A DNA stretch of 64,000 nt, taken from the NCBI GenBank assembly GCA_000149225.2, contig CM000692.1:930001-994000 (forward strand), written 5' to 3'. The position numbers and the translations under genes were made by a program. Shown in pieces: positions 49,024-58,976 of the stretch. The stretch's first letter is position 1. Each line of letters starts with the position of its first letter. The notes under the pieces are model-generated. The model was not told where the DNA came from and made no database searches. It saw nothing but the letters and a program-made list of their open reading frames with translations. Origin of the DNA: Lachancea kluyveri NRRL Y-12651 (Eukaryota; Ascomycota; Saccharomycetes; Saccharomycetales; Saccharomycetaceae).

Positions 49024-49981
49024 ATGAAATAACGTCATTTTTTTACTTCATTTATCTTCTAACCATTATGTAAATTGTTTTCTAATTGCTTTTGTAAACA
49101 ACACAAATACAACAAGTTACTACTATTAACATGCAAACAGATGTGAGTGCTGAGTGCTGCTTCGCTGGCAGAGTTTGTCCTTCCCACCCAACAGAGCGGA
49201 CGGATAGAAATACAACCTGGAGGAGTCCATGAGCGTTTGGTACTAGGGCGCCTCGACAGAAGCAACCATAAATGCAAACTTTACGGGTTTTTTAGTATAA
49301 ACAGTTCTAAGGATTTTACTCTACAAAGATCCACTCCAAGAAAAAGCTTAAATCAGAAATAAAAAGGCAATAATATTGTTATCTGCATGACTTGAAAAGT
49401 TCAGTACAGGTCTGTGTTAATAAATTTTCTCATCATGAAAAAAAAGCGAAAAAAAAGGAGTGAAATGAGCATTCCTTCAATTAAAAACGTGGTCACTCGG
49501 CTGAGTAACCTATTCTAATTGTAGACTGTGCTCTATGCTTGTAAATGCTTACTTGACTGAGAACAAGGAAATGCTTAGAAGATAGAAAAAAATTTTGTTC
49601 TTGGGGTTTTATAAGAATTTATACAAAGCAAAAGTAGGATCGCTAATAACGACATGTTCAAAGGCCAATATTAGGGCTTTCTATATTTCTGATGAAAAGA
49701 TTCTCCAAAAACCGACTTTAACTGTAGACTATTGTCTGGGGTGAGATCTGCCGGTACCAACCGGTTATCCTCAATGGCATTATTACTCGCCATCTCTGTT
49801 CTTTTACCTCCTTTCTTTTCCTTTTTTTTTATTTTTTTTTTATTTTTTTTTTTTATTTTTTGTCAAGTTCTTTAACCTAGTCGATTATTCGTGTCGTAAC
49901 GAGTGGACGCTCGTCCATTAAGCTTTCTGGCGATAATCAAGCACACAAATAGAAGAAAATACTAACGTAGGAAGTAGGAAT
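49024..49981. other. Intergenic region RPS8/AAR2
   Basis: 958 bases. It contains the snR56-like RNA at 49348-49441 on the minus strand. The end at 49800-49860 is a long T-rich tract, probably the AAR2 promoter. No protein gene is seen. Confidence 0.6.
49348..49441 (-). ncRNA. snR56: Box C/D snoRNA, snR56-like
   Basis: Minus strand. Box C ATGATGA lies at 49436-49430, box D' CTGA at 49404-49401 and box D CTGA at 49356-49353. The stretch before D' (CACAGACCTGT, 49416-49406) is an 11-base perfect complement of the 18S rRNA sequence ACAGGTCTGTG. By the plus-five rule it directs 2'-O-methylation of the first G in ACAGG, which I believe corresponds to G1428, the known snR56 target. S. cerevisiae snR56 lies between RPS8A and AAR2, the same gap. 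Short GCTT/AAGC ends could pair to close the molecule. The exact ends are estimated. Confidence 0.82.
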
Positions 49982-51154
49982 ATGCACATCTTTATAGATA
50001 ACTCGCCAGTTGATTTGACCATTGGCATTGACCACTTTTCCTTTGAGATAAGTAAAGATCGATCCAATCAAGGATTTTATGGGATCAAGAACATACCTGT
50101 AGATCCAAGCATTCATGTAATTCACTTTCAACATTCAGATAATGGTATCAGGTATGGTTACTGGTTTGAATCGGACATTTTTGAGTACTTACAGTTCAAG
50201 TATAGTGCCCAAGAAGAGATTTTTGTACCAAGCGTCCCTTCAGATGATCAAGAAGCAAACAGCTATTACAACAAATTCCAGGAATTAAACTACCTGATGC
50301 CAGGGTATCCTAGCATCGACGAGGGTGATACCTGGTACACTCTAACCAGATACCTGAAATGGAAGGAATTGGTTCACATTTCGGAGAATAGGAAATGCAA
50401 TAGGCAACTCATATATGTGGATTCCTCAATGACTACGCGTGAGGAGAACACCCTATTGAGTAAAGTGTTAAAAACCAGAAACAAGGACACAGAGCAAGAA
50501 ATAATTATACCGTCCGCAGAACCAATACTGAACTACACACCCATTGTTTTCAAATCTGTAGCGGCCATGAGATCAGACCATAAAACTGAAGACTACTTAG
50601 ACAAAAGCTGGTACTTGAAAAACGTCATCTTACAACAGTATCATTATAATTCAATGCGCTCATTATTCGGAGAACTACAGTTTGCACTTCTAAATGCCGT
50701 CTTCTTCGGCAACTATGGCTCGAGCCTTCAATGGCACAACATTTTGGAACTGATATGCTTAAGCTCTCAGGTCGAGACCAAGCTGATCCGAGAATTGGAC
50801 ACAATTGTCAGTAACCAACTAAAAATCATACCCGAACCATACGCGGAAATTTTACTGAACGAACAAATGTGGGCCAAGTGTCTGTTGAACTCTTTTCATG
50901 GCGACAAACTGGTAAAAACCTCAAAACAGATTGAGGGATTACTACCTCACGTCATACCCGAGAGGCATGATTCAAGCGACACCGAAGAAAGAGAAGAAGC
51001 ACTGCTACCCGAGGAAGCCCACGAGTTTTCCAACTCTGGGGGATACCAAGAAGAAGAAGAAGAAGAAGAAGAAGTAAAAGAAGAAGAAGTTGAAGATGAA
51101 TATAAACCAGTTATTGTCAGTAGCGTCCAGTATATACCACGTGATCACATATAA
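49982..51154 (+). CDS. AAR2: Aar2, U5 snRNP assembly factor
   Basis: 390 residues (S. cerevisiae 355). Conserved stretches include the N-terminal VDLTIGIDHFSFEI, HVIHFQHSDNGIRYGYWFES, YVDSSMTTREEN and LLNAVFFGNYGSSLQWHNIL. Aar2 binds Prp8 in the cytoplasm and in the nucleus keeps Brr2 off until U5 matures; it is named for splicing of the MATa1 transcript. The C-terminus is extended by an acidic region with (GAA)n-coded Glu runs at about 51049-51090, which explains the greater length. Neighbours RPS8 and SSA are as on chromosome II. Confidence 0.93.
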   Translation: MHIFIDNSPVDLTIGIDHFSFEISKDRSNQGFYGIKNIPVDPSIHVIHFQHSDNGIRYGYWFESDIFEYLQFKYSAQEEIFVPSVPSDDQEANSYYNKFQELNYLMPGYPSIDEGDTWYTLTRYLKWKELVHISENRKCNRQLIYVDSSMTTREENTLLSKVLKTRNKDTEQEIIIPSAEPILNYTPIVFKSVAAMRSDHKTEDYLDKSWYLKNVILQQYHYNSMRSLFGELQFALLNAVFFGNYGSSLQWHNILELICLSSQVETKLIRELDTIVSNQLKIIPEPYAEILLNEQMWAKCLLNSFHGDKLVKTSKQIEGLLPHVIPERHDSSDTEEREEALLPEEAHEFSNSGGYQEEEEEEEEVKEEEVEDEYKPVIVSSVQYIPRDHI

Positions 51155-51485
51155 TGAACTATAAAACCTCGGCTATCATAATACACGATCCCCTTGTGTT
51201 TTGCTTTTCCAGAAGATTCCAGTCCGCGCCAGCTTTAAGAGAAAAAACTCTCGAAATTTGCTGTCGTCACAGAGCCTGTCACATACGAATTGGCAGAACT
51301 TTCTGGAAATTAAGGGTGTTCCCACAACAGGACTTAAAGATCTCGGGGAAAAATGTGTATATAAAGGACTTCAAATCGACTAGTTGACTCAATTCTACCC
51401 AGATAAGTTTCCTTATTGATATAAATCAGAAAGTATCTTTTCTTTAAATTGAAAGCATTCATAACAGAAAGAATTAAAGAACAAA
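51155..51485 (+). promoter_or_regulatory. Heat-shock promoter of the SSA gene
   Basis: Two perfect three-unit heat-shock elements are present: TTCCAGAAGATTC at 51207-51219 and GAACTTTCTGGAA at 51296-51308. A TATATAAA box lies at 51358-51365, 121 bases before the ATG. This matches an Hsf1-driven, TATA-containing inducible promoter. Confidence 0.85.
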
Positions 51486-53453
51486 ATGTCTAAAGCTGTC
51501 GGTATCGATTTAGGTACTACCTACTCCTGTGTCGCTCACTTCTCTAACGACCGTGTCGAAATTATTGCCAATGATCAAGGTAACAGAACAACCCCATCCT
51601 ACGTTGCCTTCACTGACACCGAGCGTTTGATCGGTGATGCCGCAAAGAACCAAGCCGCCATCAACCCACCAAACACTGTCTTCGACGCCAAGCGTCTAAT
51701 TGGTCGTCGTTTCGACGACCCAGAAGTGGTAAACGACTCTAAACACTTCCCATTCAAGATTATCAACAAAGAAGGCAAGCCTGTGGTTCAGGTGGAATAC
51801 AAGGGTGAGACCAAGACTTTCACTCCTGAAGAAATCTCATCCATGGTTTTGAGTAAGATGAAGGAAACCGCAGAGGCTTATTTGGGCACCAAAGTCAACG
51901 ACGCTGTTGTTACAGTCCCAGCTTACTTCAACGACTCTCAGAGACAAGCCACCAAGGACGCTGGTACCATTGCTGGCTTGAACGTTTTGCGTATCATCAA
52001 CGAACCAACCGCTGCCGCCATTGCATACGGTTTGGACAAGAAGGGTCAATCTGAACACAATGTCCTAATTTTTGACTTGGGTGGTGGTACTTTTGATGTT
52101 TCTTTGTTGTCCATCGATGACGGTATTTTCGAGGTCAAGGCTACTGCAGGTGATACTCACTTGGGTGGTGAAGATTTCGATAACAGATTGGTCAACCACT
52201 TGGCTAACGAGTTTAAGAGAAAGAACAAGAAGGATCTAACCGCTAACCAAAGGTCTCTAAGGAGACTAAGGACTGCAGCTGAAAGAGCCAAGAGGGCATT
52301 GTCCTCTTCTTCTCAAACTTCCATCGAAATCGATTCCTTGTTCGAAGGTATAGATTTCTACACCTCTCTAACGAGGGCCAGGTTTGAGGAATTGTGTGCA
52401 GACTTGTTCAGATCCACTTTGGACCCAGTTGAAAAAGTTTTGAGAGACTCCAAGTTGGACAAGTCTCAGATCGATGAGATTGTCTTGGTCGGTGGTTCTA
52501 CCAGAATTCCAAAGGTTCAAAAGTTGGTCTCGGACTTCTTCAATGGTAAAGAGCCAAACAGGTCCATCAACCCAGATGAGGCCGTCGCTTATGGTGCTGC
52601 TGTCCAAGCTGCCATTTTGACCGGTGATCAATCTTCCAAGACTCAAGACTTGTTGTTGTTGGATGTTGCTCCACTATCGTTGGGTATTGAGACCGCTGGT
52701 GGCATCATGACCAAATTGATTCCAAGGAACTCTACCATTCCAACCAAGAAGTCTGAAATTTTCTCCACATATGCAGACAACCAGCCCGGTGTCTTGATTC
52801 AAGTTTACGAAGGTGAAAGAACCAGAACCAAGGACAACAACTTGTTGGGTAAGTTTGAGTTGGCTGGTATTCCACCAGCCCCAAGAGGTGTCCCACAAAT
52901 TGAAGTCACTTTTGATATCGATGCCAATGGTATCCTAAATGTCTCAGCCGTTGAGAAGGGTACTGGTAAGTCCAACAAGATTACCATCACTAATGATAAA
53001 GGTAGATTATCCAAAGAGGACATCGAAAAGATGGTTTCTGAAGCCGAAAAGTTCAAGGCTGAAGATGAAAAGGAAGCTGAACGTATTCAAACCAAGAACC
53101 AATTGGAAGCTTATGCTTTCAACTTGAAAAACACGATCGGTGAAAGTGGTTTCAAGGAAAAGGTTGGCGAAGACGATCTCAAGAAACTACAGACTGCATG
53201 CGAAGAGACTATTAGCTGGTTAGATGCATCTCAAGCTGCTGCCACCGATGAATACAAGGACAGGCAAAAAGAGTTGGAAGAAGTTGCCAACCCAATTATG
53301 ACCAAGTTCTACAGTGCTGGCGGTGCACCTCCAGGTGCCGGTGCCGGTGCTGCTCCAGGCGGTTTCCCAGGCGGTGGTTTCCCAGGTGCCGGATCTGGTC
53401 CAGCTCCTGGTGCCGGTGGTGACTCAGGTCCAACCGTTGAGGAAGTAGACTAG
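51486..53453 (+). CDS. SSA4: Cytosolic Hsp70 (Ssa3/Ssa4 type)
   Basis: 655 residues. The nucleotide-binding domain begins [20 protein letters not shown] and contains [14 protein letters not shown] and [15 protein letters not shown]. The substrate domain follows, then a Gly/Pro/Ala-rich lid tail ([20 protein letters not shown]), ending EEVD, the docking tail for Sis1 and Sti1. It folds nascent and damaged proteins in an ATP cycle in the cytosol and nucleus. The heat-shock promoter and position between AAR2 and ILS1 mark it as the single counterpart of the inducible SSA3/SSA4 pair, not of SSA1/SSA2. Codon bias is strong. Confidence 0.96.
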   Translation: MSKAVGIDLGTTYSCVAHFSNDRVEIIANDQGNRTTPSYVAFTDTERLIGDAAKNQAAINPPNTVFDAKRLIGRRFDDPEVVNDSKHFPFKIINKEGKPVVQVEYKGETKTFTPEEISSMVLSKMKETAEAYLGTKVNDAVVTVPAYFNDSQRQATKDAGTIAGLNVLRIINEPTAAAIAYGLDKKGQSEHNVLIFDLGGGTFDVSLLSIDDGIFEVKATAGDTHLGGEDFDNRLVNHLANEFKRKNKKDLTANQRSLRRLRTAAERAKRALSSSSQTSIEIDSLFEGIDFYTSLTRARFEELCADLFRSTLDPVEKVLRDSKLDKSQIDEIVLVGGSTRIPKVQKLVSDFFNGKEPNRSINPDEAVAYGAAVQAAILTGDQSSKTQDLLLLDVAPLSLGIETAGGIMTKLIPRNSTIPTKKSEIFSTYADNQPGVLIQVYEGERTRTKDNNLLGKFELAGIPPAPRGVPQIEVTFDIDANGILNVSAVEKGTGKSNKITITNDKGRLSKEDIEKMVSEAEKFKAEDEKEAERIQTKNQLEAYAFNLKNTIGESGFKEKVGEDDLKKLQTACEETISWLDASQAAATDEYKDRQKELEEVANPIMTKFYSAGGAPPGAGAGAAPGGFPGGGFPGAGSGPAPGAGGDSGPTVEEVD

Positions 53454-53517
53454 ATTGTCTAAAATTATCGGATCCTCTTCTAGGGCACGGGTTATTTCAT
53501 GAGAATCCTTCAAAGGT

Positions 53518-53541
53518 TTATATATATATATATATATATAT
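53518..53541 (+). repeat. (TA)n microsatellite after SSA
   Basis: An uninterrupted TA repeat about 65 bases after the SSA stop codon. It is probably part of the 3' end signal (a TATATA efficiency element) and probably varies in length. Confidence 0.8.
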
Positions 53542-53840
53542 GGTGTTTGTTTATAGTGTACGCACGTCCAAAATACATGGTTTTAATATAAGTAATTGGT
53601 TTCTTTCTTTCTTTGGCTGGTTGATGATGGATCCTGAGATCGTGTGCAGCTTTACATCTTTAACCATATACCGCTTTGTATGATATAATCACGTGATTTG
53701 TGGTTTGTGAGAGAAAAAAAAATTTTTTTTTTCTGTTTTAAAAAAGTTCCTGTTCAATCGACTCATACTACACCGAGTTCATTTAGTCATAGCTTCTTGT
53801 TTTATTGTATCTTCCAAACAAAAGACGCAACCCGAACAGT

Positions 53841-56800
53841 ATGTCTGAAAATGCCAGCCACTTTTCCTTCCCTGATGAGGAAGAAAAGGTCCTAGCTTTC
53901 TGGAACGAAATTAATGCCTTTGAAACTTCGTTGAAGTTAACTGAAGACAAACCTGAGTTTTCTTTCTTCGATGGCCCTCCATTTGCCACCGGTACTCCCC
54001 ACTACGGTCATATTTTGGCTTCCACTGTTAAGGATATTGTGCCAAGATATGCTACCATGAACGGTAATCATGTCGATAGAAGATTCGGTTGGGATACACA
54101 TGGCTTACCAATTGAGCACATTATTGACAAGAAATTGAATATTAGTTGTAAGGAAGATGTCTACAAGTTTGGTATCGACAACTACAACAATGAATGTAGA
54201 GCAATTGTCATGACCTATGCAAGCGAATGGAGAAAGACTATCGGTCGTCTAGGTCGTTGGATCGATTTCGACAATGATTACAAGACAATGTACCCATCCT
54301 TCATGGAATCTACCTGGTGGGCCTTTAAGCAGTTGTTCGAGAAGAACCAAGTTTACCGTGGGTACAGAGTTATGCCTTACTCCACTGCTTGTACCACTCC
54401 ATTAAGTAACTTTGAAGCCCAACAGAACTATAAAGATGTCAATGATCCAGCCGTCACTATTGGTTTCAACGTTGTTGGTCAAGAAAAGACACAACTTGTC
54501 GCCTGGACTACCACTCCATGGACCTTACCATCCAATCTGGCTTTATGTGTTAACCCAGAATTTGAGTATGTCAAGATTTACGACGAGAACAAAGATATGT
54601 ATTTCATCCTGCTAGAATCTTTGATTAAAACATTGTACAAAAAGCCAGCAAAGGAGAAATTTAAGATTGTTGAGAAAATCCAAGGTAAAGACTTGATTGG
54701 TGTGAAGTACGAACCTTTATTCCCATATTTCAAGGACTTCGGCGACAATGCATTCAGGGTTATTGGTGGCTCTTATGTTACTTCTGACTCTGGTACTGGT
54801 ATTGTCCATTCTGCACCAGCTTTTGGTGAAGAGGATTACAATGTTTGCTTAGCTAACAACGTTTTCAAGGAGGATGACCCTTTCCCTAACCCAGTGGATG
54901 CCACCGGTAGATTCACTGAAGAAGTTACCGATTTTGCATCTATGTACGTCAAGGATGCTGACAAAGAAATTATCAAGTATTTGACTGCAAAGGGCTCTTT
55001 GTTACTAGCTTCCCAAATTCGCCATAGTTACCCATTTTGTTGGAGGTCTGACACCCCATTGTTATACAAAGCTGTTCCAGCTTGGTTTGTTCGTGTCAAG
55101 CCAATTATCCCACAAATGATGGAGTCCGTTAAGAACTCTCACTGGGTTCCGAGCACTATCAAGGAAAAAAGGTTCATGAACTGGATTTCCAATGCCCGTG
55201 ACTGGAACGTTTCCAGAAACAGATACTGGGGTACCCCAATTCCATTGTGGGTGTCTGATGACTACGAAGAAGTTGTTTGTATTGGCTCCGTTGAGGAGTT
55301 GAGAGAACTATCCGGTGTTCAGGAGATCGAGGACTTACATCGTGACAGCATTGACAACATCACTATCCCATCTAAACAAGGCAAGGGCGTTTTGAAGAGA
55401 GTTGAAGAAGTTTTCGATTGTTGGTTCGAATCCGGTTCCATGCCATATGCTTCCCAACATTATCCTTTTGAAAATACTGAAAAGTTTGATGAAAAGGTTC
55501 CAGCAAACTTTATCTCTGAAGGTTTGGATCAAACCAGAGGTTGGTTCTACACTTTATCTGTGTTGGGTACTCACTTGTTTGGCGAAGTTCCTTACCGTAA
55601 CGTCATCGTCTCTGGTATTGTCTTGGCCGCTGATGGTAGAAAAATGTCCAAGAGTTTGAAAAACTACCCAGATCCTAATATTGTTTTAAACAAATATGGT
55701 GCCGATGCTCTAAGACTGTATTTGATCAATTCTCCTGTTTTGAAAGCTGAAAGTTTGAAATTTAAGGAGGAAGGTGTCAAGGAAGTTGTCTCTAAGGTTC
55801 TGTTGCCATGGTGGAACTCTTTCAAATTCTTGAGCGGTCAAATCGCTTTATTGAAAAAAACTTCTGATGTTGATTTCAAATTTGATCCATCTATTAAAAG
55901 TGATAACGTCATGGACAGATGGATTTTGGCTTCCTTGCAATCTCTAGTCAAGTTCATTCACGAGGAAATGGCTTCTTATAAGCTATACACTGTCGTGCCT
56001 AGACTATTGAACTTCCTTGACCAATTGACCAACTGGTACATCAGATTCAACCGTCGTCGTTTGAAGGGTGAAAACGGCGCTGAGGATTGTATAAAGGCTT
56101 TGAACTCTTTGTTTGAAGCCTTGTTCACCTTTGTGCGTGCTATGGCTCCTTTCACTCCATTTTTATCTGATAACATTTATTTGAAAATGAAGGAATACAT
56201 CCCAGAAGAAGTTCTATCCCATTTTTCCAAAGACTCCAGATCTGTTCACTTTTTATCCTATCCAGTGGTTATTGAGGAATTATTCGATGATGCCATTGAA
56301 AAATCTGTCGCCAGAATGCAATCTGTTATTGAACTTGGTAGAAACATTCGTGAGAAGAAGACTATTTCTTTGAAGACCCCGTTGAAGAATTTAGTTATCT
56401 TGCATGCCGACGAAGAATACTTGAAGGATATCGAGGCTTTGAAGTCTTACATTATCGAAGAGTTGAATGTCCGTGACCTAATTATCACATCAGACGAGTC
56501 TAAATACGGAGTTGAATATAGAGCTGTGGCCGACTGGCCAGTTCTAGGTAAGAAGTTGAAAAAGGACGCCAAGAAGGTTAAGGATGCCTTGCCAGCTTTA
56601 TCTTCCGAACAAGTTCAAAAGTATTTGGAAATTGGTGAGATTGAAGTCGCTGGTATCTCATTAGTTAAAGGTGATCTTGCTGTTATCAGAGGATTGCCAG
56701 ACAACCAGATTCAAGAAGGCCAAGAGGCTAGAACCGATCAAGATGTCTTGATCATCTTAGATACCAAAATCTATCCAGAGCTAAAGACTGAAGGTCTGGC

Positions 56801-57056
56801 TAGAGAATTAGTTAACAGAATTCAAAAATTGAGAAAGAAGTGTGGTTTGGAAGCCACCGACGACGTTTTCATTCAATACGAATTAGTTAAGGATAGTATT
56901 GACTTCGACGATGTTGTCAAGCAGCACCTAGACTTGTTGACTAAAACCTGTAGGTCAGAGATTACAAAATTCGATGGTTCCAGATCTGATGAAATTGCCG
57001 ATGAGGAACAGTCTATTAATGACACCATCTTCAAACTGAAGTTGTTCAGGTTGTAA
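53841..57056 (+). CDS. ILS1: Cytoplasmic isoleucyl-tRNA synthetase
   Basis: 1071 residues from the ATG at 53841 (S. cerevisiae 1072); an earlier in-frame ATG at 53805 would add 12 residues not found in the family. Class I signatures are HYGH at 54-57 (the HIGH motif) and KMSKS at 601-605. The editing domain lies between (AWTTTPWTLPSNLAL), and WNVSRNRYWGTPIPLW precedes the KMSKS half. A tRNA-binding C-terminal region follows. It charges tRNA-Ile and removes mischarged valine. The start of the mRNA lies about 390 bases after the SSA gene. Confidence 0.98.
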   Translation: MSENASHFSFPDEEEKVLAFWNEINAFETSLKLTEDKPEFSFFDGPPFATGTPHYGHILASTVKDIVPRYATMNGNHVDRRFGWDTHGLPIEHIIDKKLNISCKEDVYKFGIDNYNNECRAIVMTYASEWRKTIGRLGRWIDFDNDYKTMYPSFMESTWWAFKQLFEKNQVYRGYRVMPYSTACTTPLSNFEAQQNYKDVNDPAVTIGFNVVGQEKTQLVAWTTTPWTLPSNLALCVNPEFEYVKIYDENKDMYFILLESLIKTLYKKPAKEKFKIVEKIQGKDLIGVKYEPLFPYFKDFGDNAFRVIGGSYVTSDSGTGIVHSAPAFGEEDYNVCLANNVFKEDDPFPNPVDATGRFTEEVTDFASMYVKDADKEIIKYLTAKGSLLLASQIRHSYPFCWRSDTPLLYKAVPAWFVRVKPIIPQMMESVKNSHWVPSTIKEKRFMNWISNARDWNVSRNRYWGTPIPLWVSDDYEEVVCIGSVEELRELSGVQEIEDLHRDSIDNITIPSKQGKGVLKRVEEVFDCWFESGSMPYASQHYPFENTEKFDEKVPANFISEGLDQTRGWFYTLSVLGTHLFGEVPYRNVIVSGIVLAADGRKMSKSLKNYPDPNIVLNKYGADALRLYLINSPVLKAESLKFKEEGVKEVVSKVLLPWWNSFKFLSGQIALLKKTSDVDFKFDPSIKSDNVMDRWILASLQSLVKFIHEEMASYKLYTVVPRLLNFLDQLTNWYIRFNRRRLKGENGAEDCIKALNSLFEALFTFVRAMAPFTPFLSDNIYLKMKEYIPEEVLSHFSKDSRSVHFLSYPVVIEELFDDAIEKSVARMQSVIELGRNIREKKTISLKTPLKNLVILHADEEYLKDIEALKSYIIEELNVRDLIITSDESKYGVEYRAVADWPVLGKKLKKDAKKVKDALPALSSEQVQKYLEIGEIEVAGISLVKGDLAVIRGLPDNQIQEGQEARTDQDVLIILDTKIYPELKTEGLARELVNRIQKLRKKCGLEATDDVFIQYELVKDSIDFDDVVKQHLDLLTKTCRSEITKFDGSRSDEIADEEQSINDTIFKLKLFRL

Positions 57057-57351
57057 ACCAAACGAAATGGGGAAGTTGAAAATCTCCGTGACATACACAC
57101 ATACGAATAAATTGATAAATGCAGATTAGCTTTTATGTATCTGATTTGAATAATTTTAAATGTTTTCTGATAGTTTACTTTTATTTTTTTTTTTTATTTT
57201 TCATCTCATCTCGTCATAATTGACAGAACGCCAAAATCGTGGTTATTCCCACTTTTATAGCTTCTGCGAGTTTTCCGACGAATAGAGGATTCAATTCTAA
57301 TAGTAATTGCAGTACCATAAAGTGGTTGTAAAGCAAAGTGTATAGCAGAGC

Positions 57352-57933
57352 ATGCCGTTTGATGACGACAACACATTGTGGCCAGATAATATCCCCTCAA
57401 GTCCTGTAGGATGTAACGGCAATACGCCGATGAGGGCTAAAAGACCTGAAAATCGCGACCCTAGTGAAAATTATGAACACAGCCCCAGAAACATTGAATT
57501 CTCCAGTCCCTATAAATCTGACAACTCTATCGCAGATGAAATCATTAACAAAAGGCGCAATGACTTTTTGAAAGTAGTGGAACCGCTTTCACTGTCTCCT
57601 TTCAAATGTAAGCCAGCAGAAAAGCATCTCAAGGGGAAAAGAGGCCAACTTCGTGAACAGAAGACCATGAAAAATCGCGGCGGTAGCAAAATGATGGAGA
57701 AGTTCATAATGGACAGTGAACGCCAACAAGAACTAAGGCTTCTATCCCAACAGGCCGAGCAACATGCCTTGCCTGCAGACGCAATTGATCAGCTGGATGA
57801 TCAAAACTTAAAAGATGAAGATGAAGATGAAGAGCTGTTGCGCATACTGGCACAGCGTGAAGAATATGAGGATCTTTTATTGCAACAGCAGCAGGAGATG
57901 CAGTATATGTTAGAGCAGTTTTCTTTATCATGA
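57352..57933 (+). CDS. RTT105: Rtt105, chaperone of replication protein A
   Basis: 193 residues (S. cerevisiae 208). The N-terminus MPFDDDNTLWPDNIPSSP and the patch around NDFLKVVEPLSLSPFKCKPA are recognisable; the rest is charged, with a Gln-rich and acidic end (DEDEDEELLRILAQREEYED). Rtt105 brings RPA into the nucleus with Kap95 and helps it to coat single-stranded DNA; loss raises Ty1 mobility. Location between ILS1 and ATG8 joins chromosome V and II orders. Identification rests on the N-terminus and place. Confidence 0.85.
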   Translation: MPFDDDNTLWPDNIPSSPVGCNGNTPMRAKRPENRDPSENYEHSPRNIEFSSPYKSDNSIADEIINKRRNDFLKVVEPLSLSPFKCKPAEKHLKGKRGQLREQKTMKNRGGSKMMEKFIMDSERQQELRLLSQQAEQHALPADAIDQLDDQNLKDEDEDEELLRILAQREEYEDLLLQQQQEMQYMLEQFSLS

Positions 57934-58159
57934 ATGGTTGTCACGTGCTCGACGTTATCTAGGCCTGTTACCCTGAAAATCTCCATTGCTGTTTGTGGAC
58001 TCCCCTTTCACTTTTCAAGGGGGAGAGACAAGCGCCTTCATTTTTAACCAGGGGGGCTGCCATCTCATCCTCTATCCCCCTAGATTTACCACTTTGTTTC
58101 ACAACAAACAACTCACAAGAGAGAAAGATTTGTCAACATCAAGAACATAAAAAATAATA
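57934..58159 (+). promoter_or_regulatory. ATG8 promoter with stress-response elements
   Basis: AGGGG cores at 58018-58022 and 58050-58054 and CCCCT at 58077-58081 match the Msn2/Msn4 element (AGGGG or CCCCT). They lie 79-142 bases before the ATG8 ATG and fit induction by starvation. Confidence 0.5.
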
Positions 58160-58519
58160 ATGAAATCTGCATTTAAGTCTGAATATCCTTTCGAAAAGAG
58201 AAAGGCTGAGTCTGAGAGGATTAGCCAAAAGTTTGAGAACCGTATCCCAGTCATTTGTGAGAAGGCCGAGAAGTCCGATATTCCAGAAATTGACAAACGT
58301 AAGTATTTGGTTCCTGCTGATTTGACCGTGGGTCAATTTGTCTATGTGATCAGAAAAAGAATCAAATTGCCAGCTGAAAAGGCAATTTTCATTTTCGTGA
58401 ATGATACTCTACCTCCAACAGCTGCTCTAATGTCTGCAATCTACCAAGAACACAAAGACAAGGATGGCTTCTTGTACGTTACGTACTCTGGGGAAAATAC
58501 TTTTGGTTCTATGAATTGA
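58160..58519 (+). CDS. ATG8: Ubiquitin-like autophagy protein Atg8
   Basis: 119 residues. The Atg8/LC3 fold starts [20 protein letters not shown], contains [20 protein letters not shown] and ends [11 protein letters not shown] at residue 116. Atg4 cuts after this Gly so that it can be linked to phosphatidylethanolamine on the autophagosome membrane. The removed tail is SMN (three residues), where S. cerevisiae has a single Arg. The hydrophobic pockets for AIM-bearing cargo receptors appear intact. Next to RTT105 and NUP157/170. Confidence 0.97.
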   Translation: MKSAFKSEYPFEKRKAESERISQKFENRIPVICEKAEKSDIPEIDKRKYLVPADLTVGQFVYVIRKRIKLPAEKAIFIFVNDTLPPTAALMSAIYQEHKDKDGFLYVTYSGENTFGSMN

Positions 58520-58614
58520 ATTCTCTACACAGGACGGAGTATTCATGATAGAAGTCTGAGTGTTACCTCAATTGGGAAAGGGAAAAAAAAAATAGAAAGA
58601 TGCTCTTTGACTGT

Positions 58615-58664
<50 letters not shown>

Positions 58665-58976
58665 TTGATACGATCCACCATCTCCCCTTTCAATTTATTG
58701 TCTCTATTCTTTGGCTGGCTCCAACTCCCTATTACCTCCTTTTCATGGCTTTTTTGATTTCATTTTTACGATTGGTTACATATATGTATTCAGGCTCTGA
58801 GCGTTTGTGATTCTCCTCAGAGCTGCCTTATGCAGAGAGAGAAAAGAAAAACGACAAAAAAAAAAAAAAGAGAAGTAATTAAAACTAAAATAAAGAAGTT
58901 TTCAGAGAATAAAAGACTTTTTCTTCTAGTGTACACTACTATACAGACCTTACTACTAAAAAGGGAAGGAAAATGT
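58520..58976. other. Convergent intergenic region ATG8/NUP157-170
   Basis: 457 bases holding a (TAC)n repeat, listed separately, and A-rich tracts at 58852-58870. No gene is seen. Confidence 0.55.
58615..58663 (+). repeat. (TAC)16 microsatellite
   Basis: About 16 perfect TAC units, 95 bases after the ATG8 stop. It would code poly-Tyr, Thr or Leu by frame, but no gene covers it. It should be variable between strains. Confidence 0.9.

Noticed and set aside
49962-49981. TACTAAC directly before the AAR2 ATG, suggesting a leader intron
   Set aside because: No GTATGT-like 5' splice site is found in the preceding 450 bases, and the possible acceptor (GAAGTAG) is weak.
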